Assembly (NCBI GenBank): GCA_937927775.1 | Contig: CALBEF010000001.1 | Coordinates: 1 to 63,554 of the forward strand | DNA: 63,554 nt | DNA from: an uncultured Anaerolineae bacterium | Lineage (GTDB): Bacteria; Chloroflexota; Anaerolineae; J036; Brachytrichaceae | Reading direction: 5' to 3' | In this document: positions 54,699-62,530 of the stretch, in pieces | How the letters are laid out: every line of letters starts with the position of its first letter | Position numbering within the stretch: position 1 is the stretch's first letter | Notes under the pieces: generated by a model | The model's database searches: none | What the model was told of the DNA's origin: nothing | The model's input: the letters and a program-made list of their open reading frames with translations, nothing else | Program-made: the position numbers and the translations under genes

Positions 54699-55505
54699 TC
54701 ATGCCAACGGGATGCCCCCGGCGTCGAAGGCTTTTTTGACGGATTCGTACAGATCAAACTCCAGTTTCTGCGCTGATTTGTGGTTGGCGCACCACACGCG
54801 CAATGACAACACCGCCCCGCCGCCGGCCAGGCTAACTACCGGGCAGCCGACGACTCTCTCCGTCAGTGGATGTTTCTCTGCTGTTTCGATCACAATAGCG
54901 CGTGCCTGATCCACATCTGCGCCGCTCGCCAGCCTGAACGGAATCATCGCCAGCTTGCGCGGGTCGCGCGCTGTCAGGTTGATCGTGACCTGCGCCCCCA
55001 TGACGCTGTTGGGGATAATCACGCGCCGGTTGTCGTAGGTGCGCAGCACGGTATAGCCGAGCGTCAGGCTCTCGATGTGGCCGATTTCAGGGCCGCCGGG
55101 CGGGTTCACCTGCACCAGGTCGCCCACCTCAAACGGGCGATACAGGGCCAGGGAGATGCCGGCGATCAGATTGCCCAGTGTGTTCTGAGCAGCCAGGCCG
55201 ATCACCAGCGACAAAATGCTGACGCTCGCCAGCAGCGCCGTGCCAATCGCGCGCAGCGCAGGGATCAGATTGGCGTATAGCACAATGGCGAGCACGAAGA
55301 TGACAACCTGGCCCAACTGAGCGGCGAAGTGCAGGGTGGTGCGATTGACCAGTCTGGCTTCGCGTTCGAGCAGCCGATTCACTATGCGACGCAACAGCCG
55401 GGTGGACAGCCAGGCCAGCCCGAAAATCAGCGCCGCGTACACTGCAGCGCCGGCCAGGGTGTCAGGATTCAGCATATATTCGCTGAGTAGTTGATCCAGA
55501 GGCAT
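54699..55505 (-). CDS. Mechanosensitive ion channel (MscS family)
   Basis: 268 residues: three N-terminal helices with the pore-lining region LLASVSILSLVIGLAAQNTLGNLIAGISLAL, then the MscS beta domain (YRPFEVGDLVQVNPPGG, VIIPNSVMGAQVTINLT). It opens on membrane tension to release solutes during hypo-osmotic shock. ATG 55505 is the start that keeps the normal length; the longer form from 55553 adds polar residues before the first helix. Single gene. Confidence 0.92.
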   Translation of the reverse strand: MPLDQLLSEYMLNPDTLAGAAVYAALIFGLAWLSTRLLRRIVNRLLEREARLVNRTTLHFAAQLGQVVIFVLAIVLYANLIPALRAIGTALLASVSILSLVIGLAAQNTLGNLIAGISLALYRPFEVGDLVQVNPPGGPEIGHIESLTLGYTVLRTYDNRRVIIPNSVMGAQVTINLTARDPRKLAMIPFRLASGADVDQARAIVIETAEKHPLTERVVGCPVVSLAGGGAVLSLRVWCANHKSAQKLEFDLYESVKKAFDAGGIPLA

Positions 55506-55568
55506 GATGAGCAAATAGCGCGCGTTTGTTGATGGCCGAAAAGTATCCCACAACCCGGCCAGCTACGG

Positions 55569-55630
55569 GGGAGTATTTCCCGGCCGGGGCAATCCGGCGA
55601 TTTGCGCGGCGGGTGAATCCGCGCGCAACG
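55569..55630. repeat. Dispersed 62-bp repeat, copy B
   Basis: Second copy of the 62-bp element (84 % identical to copy A, no gaps), in the gap between the divergent MscS and subtilase genes. Confidence 0.75.
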
Positions 55631-55712
55631 CGCAGCAAAGTCGGCCTTGCGCCGGCTTTGCCCCAGGTTTCCCCCGACTTCAGTCGCCGCGCAACCTGGT
55701 TACAATCCGCGC

Positions 55713-57644
55713 ATGAAGATCAAGTTGCATCGCGTGGCAATTGCCATGCTTATGCTGGCGTTCCTGTTCTTGCAGCCATCGCCCGTTCCCTCGGCGCCCC
55801 CTGACCCTGAGACGCCGCCGGCTCGTGTCACCCGCCGCGCATGGGAAGCAACCGGCAACTCGGACACAGTCCGCGCAAAGCGGGCCGGCGTGATCGTATT
55901 TGTGGCCGGCTTCCCCGATCTGTCCCCTGCGCGCGGGCTGCCCACCAAAGAAGCCAAAACGCGCTTTGTGGCCGAGACCCTCCTGCGCCACGCCGAGAAG
56001 GCGCAGGCCGGCCGGCGCCGCGACCTGGACGCGCGCGGCGTGCGCTATCAGGTGTTGTGGATCAACAACAGCCTGTTCATTCCGGCTGCCGACCGCGACA
56101 CCCTGCGCTGGCTGGCTGCGCGGCCCGATGTGGCCGGCGTCGATCTGGATGTTCAGATGCGCGGTGTCGAATCAACGAGGCCGACTGCGCAACCCCTGAT
56201 CCCTCCGCGCGCGCTTAATCCAAAATACAATCCAAAATCCAAAATCCAAAATCCAAAATCAATTGAGTGGGGCGTGTCGCGCGTGCGCGCGCCCGAAGTG
56301 TGGGCGCTGGGGTTCACCGGCCAGGGGATTGTCGTCGCCGATCTCGACACCGGCGTGCAGTGGGATCACCCGGCGCTGATCGGCGTGTATCGCGGCTGGG
56401 ATGGCAGCAGCGCCGACCATAACTACAACTGGTACGACGCCGCCTATGATCTGTCGGGTGACACGCGCGCCCCGGCCCCGGCAGATGACAATGGCCACGG
56501 CACGCACACCACCGGCACGATCATCGGCGATGACGGCGCCGGCAATCAGATCGGCGTTGCGCCCGGCGCGCAGTGGATCGCCTGTCGCAACATGCGCTAT
56601 GGCATCGGCAGCGTGGCGCGCTACACGGCCTGCTTCCAGTTCTCGCTGGCGCCCACCGACCTGAACGGCAACACCCCCGATCCGTCCAAAGCGGCAGACA
56701 TCACCAGCAACTCCTGGGGCTGTGATCCTGGCTATGGAGAAATCGGTTGTGAGGTGCCCTCTGCTCTGGTGACGGTGACGCAGGTGTTGCGCGATGCCGG
56801 CATCATGACGGTGGCCGCCGCCGGCAACTCCGGCAGCGCCTGTTCTACAGTTGTCCATGCTCCTGGTACACTCGATCAGGCGTTCACAGTCGGCGCGACC
56901 AGCAGCGCTGACACGATTGCCGGCTTCAGCAGTCGCGGGCCGTCCAGCTTCACCGGCCATCTCAAGCCGGATGTGGTGGCCCCAGGAGTTGGCGTGCGCT
57001 CAGCATACCCACCTAACAACTATGCCAATCTGAGCGGCACCAGCATGGCCACGCCGCATGTGGCCGGCGTGGTGGCGCTGTTGTGGTCGGCTGCGCCGTG
57101 GTTGCGCGGCCAGATCGACGAGACCGAGGCTATCCTGCGCAGCACGGCTCAACCTTTGACGACCAGCCAAACCTGCGGCGCCCTCCCCGCCGGCGCTGTG
57201 CCCAACAACACCTATGGTTACGGGTTGATCAACGCGCGCGCGGCGGTGAGTGAAGCGCAAGCCGTGACCATAAGCATTACTGCGCCGGCTATCCAGTTCG
57301 TTCTGGAGCCATTGACTTACACCATCTGGATCACCAACCAGACGGCGCTGACTCGTTCCGGCGTGGTGTTGACGATGGTTTTGCCGCTTTCCACGTCACT
57401 TATATCGGCATCCGGGTCGCCGCTGGTTGCCGGTGATACGATCACATGGTCGATTGGCGCGCTTTCTCCACAAGCCAGTGTGTCCCACACCCTGGCAATC
57501 AGTGTGGCCCAACCGCATGTTGTCACGCTTGCGCGCAATGGCGCGACTTACGCCGGCCTGGCGGTTTCGCGTCGCGTTGAGGCCAGCCCGGTTGCTACGT
57601 TTGTCTACGCGCACCGGCGCTGGATGTTGCCGGTGTATCGCTGA
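55713..57644 (+). CDS. Secreted S8 family serine protease (subtilase) with repeat-encoded linker
   Basis: 643 residues. Signal peptide 1-28, then a propeptide-like region to about 165. Catalytic D212 (VVADLDTG), H262 (NGHGTHTTG), N372 (AAGNSG) and S444 (LSGTSMATPHVAG). A C-terminal DUF11-like beta domain (from ~530) ends in RWMLPVYR. Residues ~169-183 are NPKYNPKSKIQNPKS, encoded by CCAAAAT repeats (56215-56263) exactly between propeptide and catalytic domain. TACAAT lies 6 nt before the ATG and there is no Shine-Dalgarno. Likely a surface or extracellular protease. Confidence 0.93.
   Translation: MKIKLHRVAIAMLMLAFLFLQPSPVPSAPPDPETPPARVTRRAWEATGNSDTVRAKRAGVIVFVAGFPDLSPARGLPTKEAKTRFVAETLLRHAEKAQAGRRRDLDARGVRYQVLWINNSLFIPAADRDTLRWLAARPDVAGVDLDVQMRGVESTRPTAQPLIPPRALNPKYNPKSKIQNPKSIEWGVSRVRAPEVWALGFTGQGIVVADLDTGVQWDHPALIGVYRGWDGSSADHNYNWYDAAYDLSGDTRAPAPADDNGHGTHTTGTIIGDDGAGNQIGVAPGAQWIACRNMRYGIGSVARYTACFQFSLAPTDLNGNTPDPSKAADITSNSWGCDPGYGEIGCEVPSALVTVTQVLRDAGIMTVAAAGNSGSACSTVVHAPGTLDQAFTVGATSSADTIAGFSSRGPSSFTGHLKPDVVAPGVGVRSAYPPNNYANLSGTSMATPHVAGVVALLWSAAPWLRGQIDETEAILRSTAQPLTTSQTCGALPAGAVPNNTYGYGLINARAAVSEAQAVTISITAPAIQFVLEPLTYTIWITNQTALTRSGVVLTMVLPLSTSLISASGSPLVAGDTITWSIGALSPQASVSHTLAISVAQPHVVTLARNGATYAGLAVSRRVEASPVATFVYAHRRWMLPVYR
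56215..56263 (+). repeat. CCAAAAT heptamer repeat translated inside the subtilase gene
   Basis: Six or seven CCAAAAT-like units. Because 7 and 3 share no factor, three units give a 7-residue peptide period (NPKSKIQ). It is the same repeat family that fills intergenic spacers. Confidence 0.9.
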
Positions 57645-57658
57645 ATGATCTCTCCAGA

Positions 57659-59038
57659 TCAGCGCCTGGAAACCGGCAGGTACACCCGGCGCACCTGCCA
57701 GCCGGGGTCGAGTTCAAATGCGCCGATATCCGGCCCGAACCCCATCGGACGCGGCTGGCTGTCGTAGTCATCTGCGACGCCGGCGCTGGTTGCTGTGTCC
57801 ACGGCGGGGCTGCCGGCCTGCAACCGGTAGTTGTCCATAGCCGGATCGACAAACAACGGGATGCCGCTGCGCGTGTTTGCGCCGCCGGCCACCTGACCGA
57901 CCACATTCGTCATCACGCCATAGAACAGGTTGAAGTCCTGCGTGACCGACACCGGCCCCCCACGGTGAATGCCGATGCTGTGGCTTGTGACGATGGTGTT
58001 GGTGATGTGCGCGATGGCGTCGCCGCCGCCGCTGGCGTAGATGGCCGATTGCGGATTGAGTGTGTCGCCGCCAACAATCGTGTTGTGCGCCAGGTGCGAT
58101 GAGTACGCTGACGAGATGCGGATGGCTGCGCCGCCGACTGCGGACTCGGTGATGGTGTTGCGCGCGAATATGCTGTTCACCACCCAGTTCTGACGCGGGC
58201 TGTCGGGCGCAGTGTTCAACCGAATTGCGCCGCCGCCGCCGAGGCTTGGCGAGATGATGGTTCCGCCTGTGGCAGCGTTGCTGATGAACAAACTGGCGCT
58301 GATGACCGCACCGCCGGTAGTGTAGATCCCGCCGCCGGCCTGGGCCACATTGTTGCGAAAAATGCCGCGCGTCACTTCGAGCGGCCCCTGAGCAAAGATC
58401 GCGCCGCCGTTGGCGGCAAGATTGTTTTCGAACACCACGTTCTTCATTGCCAGCGCGCTGGAGTCGTTGACCAGCACGGCCCCGCCATTCAGCCCCGGCA
58501 CATAGCCGTTGCTGAGGCGCAACCCGGTGAGGGTGACGCTGAATGGCGAGCTGTTCGTGCCGCTGATCTCGATCAGCCGGCCCGGCGGCGCGCCCGGGTC
58601 GCGTTGAATCGTCAGCGCATCTGGACCGGGGCCGTGGATTGCAAGCGACTGGATGATGGCCGGCAACGTTGATGTCAGGTTGATCGTGCCGGTCACGTTG
58701 ATGAGGATCGTGTCGTTGCCGTCTCCGGCGGGACATGCGCCCACCGGCATGTCGAGATTGGCTGCCAGGATCCCATCTCGCAATGAACAGGCAACGGGGT
58801 CGCTCCAGCCTGACAGCGACTCCACGACGATGTAGCCGCCGGCAGCCTGCGCCCGTTGCGGCAGCACATGCGACGCGATGGCCCAGAGGGTGACCACCAG
58901 TCCGATGCACCCCGCGACGACACGCCACGCCGATCGCGGCGTCGCGCCGCGTGTGTCAAATGACGGTCGGCTGTCGGCGTGGCGCGCACTCGGCTTCGGG
59001 CGCGCCCGCGCAATTTGGTTCCTGAACATGCCTGACAT
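57659..59038 (-). CDS. Secreted right-handed beta-helix protein (choice-of-anchor Q type)
   Basis: 459 residues. A long basic N-region and one hydrophobic signal segment (about 41-66), then ESLSGWSDPVACSLRDGILAANLD, GDGNDTILI and repeated FENNLAANGGAIFA, IFRNNVAQAGGGIYT-type coils of a polymorphic outer-membrane-like beta-helix. It ends with a PDIGAFE motif and VYLPVSRR. No catalytic site is seen; a surface adhesin or binding protein is the best guess. It is a shorter paralogue of the next gene (same strand, 50 bp apart). Confidence 0.85.
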   Translation of the reverse strand: MSGMFRNQIARARPKPSARHADSRPSFDTRGATPRSAWRVVAGCIGLVVTLWAIASHVLPQRAQAAGGYIVVESLSGWSDPVACSLRDGILAANLDMPVGACPAGDGNDTILINVTGTINLTSTLPAIIQSLAIHGPGPDALTIQRDPGAPPGRLIEISGTNSSPFSVTLTGLRLSNGYVPGLNGGAVLVNDSSALAMKNVVFENNLAANGGAIFAQGPLEVTRGIFRNNVAQAGGGIYTTGGAVISASLFISNAATGGTIISPSLGGGGAIRLNTAPDSPRQNWVVNSIFARNTITESAVGGAAIRISSAYSSHLAHNTIVGGDTLNPQSAIYASGGGDAIAHITNTIVTSHSIGIHRGGPVSVTQDFNLFYGVMTNVVGQVAGGANTRSGIPLFVDPAMDNYRLQAGSPAVDTATSAGVADDYDSQPRPMGFGPDIGAFELDPGWQVRRVYLPVSRR

Positions 59039-59088
59039 TTCTTCCCCCTGTGAACGCGTGGCCGGCGCGCCGGCCGCGCACGATTTAT

Positions 59089-62000
59089 CTACTCAATCGG
59101 TCTGTAAATAACCGGCATAAACACCTTTGCTGCCGGCTCGATCTCGATCTGAATCGACAACTCGAAATTGATGGCCTGGCCGTCGTTGCCGGTGGCCCGG
59201 CTGCTCAGCCGGCCCACAGTGGCCTGCGCCACGACGCTGAACGACAAGGTCTGTTGCGCGCCGGGCGCCAGATCGCCAGTCCAGACGACCTCGCTTGCCG
59301 CTTGCGCCGCCGTCGCGTCTTCTGCGGGGAAAGCAGCGCCATCGGGTATGCTGGCCGACAGCGTGATGCCCTGCGCGGTGCTCACGCCAACGTTGGTGAC
59401 AAGCAGCGTGAAAGTCAGCAGATCGCCGGGGCGCGCGGTCAGGGCGTTCACGGTGTACGTGCCGGTGAGCGCGCCTCCGGGCGTGTTCGCCGATTGGAAT
59501 ATCACCGTGACTGCGCCAGAACGGCCATTGCCGGTGTGCGCCGCGACGGTTGCCGGTCCGGGGTCAACGCCCGACGTAAGCACGCTGGTGAAGCGCCCAT
59601 CCAGATCGGTCGCCCCGGCTATGTCGCGCAACTGGCCAAGCGATGTCGTCAGAGTCACAGGTTCGTTCGGCGTGGCATTGCCAAATGGATCGACCACCGT
59701 CAGCATGATCTGACTGGCGCTGATGCCATTGGCGAGAATCAGGCCGGGCGACGCGCTGACGGAAAGGGTATAAGGCGCGCCAGCAGTGACATGAACGATG
59801 GCTGCGCCGCGCGCGGCGCCCTGCGTTGCTGTGACCATGCGACCGGAAGCCGGGCTGGTTTGCGCGGTGAAGACGCCGCCGGCGTCGATCACGCCGCCAT
59901 TGGTTGTCCAGACTGGCGATACGGGCGTCACGTTGTTGTAGAGATCGACGCCTGTCGCCGTGAAAACCAGCGTTGCGCCGGCTGCGACCGTTGCCGGATT
60001 CGGCTGAACTGTGATTGTGGTTGCTGCGCCCGGTGTCAACGTGACCGGCGTGGAAGCAGTCAGCAACCCTGTTGACACGGTGATGGTGGCCGGCCCGGCG
60101 CGTGTGCCGGCATACCATGTGGCAAAGGATTGGCCGGCTGCATTGGTCGGATCGAACAGAGACAGGCCGCCTCTGCCGCCGGGCGCAATCTGACCGATGA
60201 TCGCCAGGCCCGGCACAGGGCGCACCTGGGCGTCGGCGACGGTCACTGTGACTTGCGCGCTGGAGACATCGTCGGCCGGCAGGGTGGGTGGCGCGACTGC
60301 CAGCGCAATGCTGGCCGGCACGCGCGCTTCGCGCGTGACGACATTGCTGCTCATCTGCGAAACAGCATCCGATCGAACCTGAGCCACATTGGTCACGATG
60401 GCGCTGGATGCCAGAGCCGGGTCGATCACGACCGCGAACGTGAGGACAGCCACGCCGCCAGCCGGAATGTTGATCTGGGTCATCACAATCGCCGCCCCGA
60501 CTGCGACCACGCCGGTGCCGGCCACACTGTCAGTCACCAGGTGTGTATGGGCGGGAATGGCGTCAGTGAGGGTCATGTATCCCATGGCGCTCGTCTCTGG
60601 CGCAGACACGACCACGGTGTAGGTAATGCGCTGGCCGGGCACGAGGATTTGCTGCGGCGGCATCGCCCACTTTGAAATGCGCTCCCCGTCGCTGACCGTG
60701 ACAACCGCGGCGCTGGTATTGTCGAGGGGAGTCGTCTCCCAGTTCTGGCTGCCGATCGTCGCCGTGTTCGTGACGGGGCCGGGAGGCAGGTCGGGCGACA
60801 GGACACCGCTCAATGTGATGACGCCGGCAGCGCCCGGCGCAAGCGGGTTCAGCAGGTGGAATCGGTAGACTGCGCCCGGCGTCACCGTGACCGGCAGCGT
60901 CGCGCTGGTGGTGATATTGATCAGGCCATGTGGCAGCACATCGGTGACGACGACGCCCGACGCGCCGTGCGCGCCGGCGTTGCTGAACGCCAGGGTGAAA
61001 TTGACGTTCCCGCCCGGCCGCCGGACGCTGGGCACAACCGTCTTGCGCATCCTCAGATCCACCCAGTGCTCGAATGCGCCAATGTCGGCTTGCAAGCCGA
61101 GTGGGCGCGTGATGCCATCCACATCTGCGCGGATGCCAATGTCAGCGCCCGCGTTGATAGCCGGGCTGTCGCCCATGAGACGGAAGTTGTTCTGGCCGGA
61201 ATTGACGAACTGCGGCGCGCCGGTGATGCTGTTTCCGCCGCTCAGCACTGTTCCAAAGCTCCCGCCAAGCGTGTTGGTGACATTTGCGTGGAACAGGTTG
61301 AAGTCCTCGGTTATTGCGATCGAGCCGCTGCGGTGCAACGCGATGGTGTGGCTGGCAATGATCGTGTTGCGCACTTGTGCGCTGACTCCGCCACCGTTGG
61401 TGGTGTAGATGGCTGAGTTGGGCGTCGCACTGTCTTCGCCCACAATCGTGCAATGAAGGATTTCCGTATCGTTCAGCGACGAGATGCGAAACACAGCGCC
61501 ACCGGGCGCGCTTGCGGGTATCCAGTTGCGGGCGAACACCGAGTTGACCACCCGGTTCGGTCCAATGTTGAGACGCACCGCGCCGCCGCCGCCCAGGCTT
61601 GGGGCGCCGCTGCCGTAGGCTGCGTTGCCGATGAACACGCTGTTGATGATTATCGTGTCGAGATCGGTGAAGGCTGCCCCGCCGGCGTTTGTGGCGCTGT
61701 TGTTCACAAAGAGGCTGTTCTCCACTGTCAGTGGCCCGCGAATGTGGATTGCTCCGCCATTCTGGGCGGTGTTGTTCTCGAACACGGCGTTCAGCACAGT
61801 CAGCCCGGAGTAGTTGCGGGCCTGGATGGCGCCGCCGTTGCCGCCCCCGGCCGCGCCGTTGACCATGCGCAGGCCGGAGATTACAACGGAGGGTGTCAGG
61901 CCCGTCGTGGCCGTGATGTCTACGAAACGGAATTGAGGGCCGGTTGGATTGCGCCACAGGCTGAGAGAAGCCGGCCCCGGCCCGACGATCGACATGCTGG

Positions 62001-62364
62001 TGGTGATGACCGGCAGTGTCCCTGTGAGCGCGAGTGTGCCTGTGACTGCAATGAGGATCGTGTCATCGCCGTTGCCGGCGCCGCACGCCCCGGCGGGCTG
62101 GTCGAGGTTGGCCGCTCGGATGGCGTCTCGCAGCGTGCAGTGTATGGCGCTGCTCCCGCCCGAAAGTGATTCCACGGTGATTGTGGCGGCCAAAGCGGAT
62201 CGCTGCGCCATGAACACTGCCAGCCATGTGGCTGCCGCAATGCTGCACAGGAGCCAGACCAGGCGGGCCGGCCTGGGCGCAGAGAGGCGCACAGACAACT
62301 GACCCCTTATCGCAGTGTGGGCCTGATGGGTGCGCGCTTGATCGGCGATGCAGATTATCTCCAT
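59089..62364 (-). CDS. Large secreted beta-helix protein with DUF11 and Ig-like domains
   Basis: 1091 residues. Signal segment near 34-58; beta-helix (about 60-430) closely parallel to the gene downstream (ESLSGGSSAIHCTLRDAIRAANLD, GDDTILI, FENNTAQNGGAI, ADIGAFE); two DUF11-like domains (about 435-700), three invasin/Big_1-like domains (about 705-960) and a last DUF11-like domain. C-terminus KVFMPVIYRPIE. Probably a long surface stalk. Upstream lie TTAA cores at 62392 and 62403 (11 bp apart). Confidence 0.85.
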   Translation of the reverse strand: MEIICIADQARTHQAHTAIRGQLSVRLSAPRPARLVWLLCSIAAATWLAVFMAQRSALAATITVESLSGGSSAIHCTLRDAIRAANLDQPAGACGAGNGDDTILIAVTGTLALTGTLPVITTSMSIVGPGPASLSLWRNPTGPQFRFVDITATTGLTPSVVISGLRMVNGAAGGGNGGAIQARNYSGLTVLNAVFENNTAQNGGAIHIRGPLTVENSLFVNNSATNAGGAAFTDLDTIIINSVFIGNAAYGSGAPSLGGGGAVRLNIGPNRVVNSVFARNWIPASAPGGAVFRISSLNDTEILHCTIVGEDSATPNSAIYTTNGGGVSAQVRNTIIASHTIALHRSGSIAITEDFNLFHANVTNTLGGSFGTVLSGGNSITGAPQFVNSGQNNFRLMGDSPAINAGADIGIRADVDGITRPLGLQADIGAFEHWVDLRMRKTVVPSVRRPGGNVNFTLAFSNAGAHGASGVVVTDVLPHGLINITTSATLPVTVTPGAVYRFHLLNPLAPGAAGVITLSGVLSPDLPPGPVTNTATIGSQNWETTPLDNTSAAVVTVSDGERISKWAMPPQQILVPGQRITYTVVVSAPETSAMGYMTLTDAIPAHTHLVTDSVAGTGVVAVGAAIVMTQINIPAGGVAVLTFAVVIDPALASSAIVTNVAQVRSDAVSQMSSNVVTREARVPASIALAVAPPTLPADDVSSAQVTVTVADAQVRPVPGLAIIGQIAPGGRGGLSLFDPTNAAGQSFATWYAGTRAGPATITVSTGLLTASTPVTLTPGAATTITVQPNPATVAAGATLVFTATGVDLYNNVTPVSPVWTTNGGVIDAGGVFTAQTSPASGRMVTATQGAARGAAIVHVTAGAPYTLSVSASPGLILANGISASQIMLTVVDPFGNATPNEPVTLTTSLGQLRDIAGATDLDGRFTSVLTSGVDPGPATVAAHTGNGRSGAVTVIFQSANTPGGALTGTYTVNALTARPGDLLTFTLLVTNVGVSTAQGITLSASIPDGAAFPAEDATAAQAASEVVWTGDLAPGAQQTLSFSVVAQATVGRLSSRATGNDGQAINFELSIQIEIEPAAKVFMPVIYRPIE

Positions 62365-62375
62365 TGATGGTTCGT

Positions 62376-62408
62376 CTGATGCGAACGATATTTAAGCTTT
62401 GCTTAAAC
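62376..62408 (-). promoter_or_regulatory. Pho-like box pair before the large surface protein
   Basis: TTAA at 62403-62406 and 62392-62395. On the minus strand a weak -10 CATCAG (62381-62376) is 14 bp from the last TTAA and 11 nt from the ATG. Weaker than the other boxes. The stretch 62409-62500 shows nothing else certain. Confidence 0.4.
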
Positions 62409-62500
62409 TGAAACTCTACAAGGACTGCGCGCCGAATGCACTGGGATCAACAACAGTCCTGCATCCCGTGGGTTTTCTCAGGAGCGACTGTCTTTTCCTC

Positions 62501-62530
62501 GGGTGTATTTCTTAGCAGGGGCAAGCGGCC
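62501..62530. repeat. Partial copy C of the dispersed repeat at the transposase end
   Basis: Matches the first 30 bp of copy A at 25 positions. It includes the transposase stop codon (62514-62512). Confidence 0.55.
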
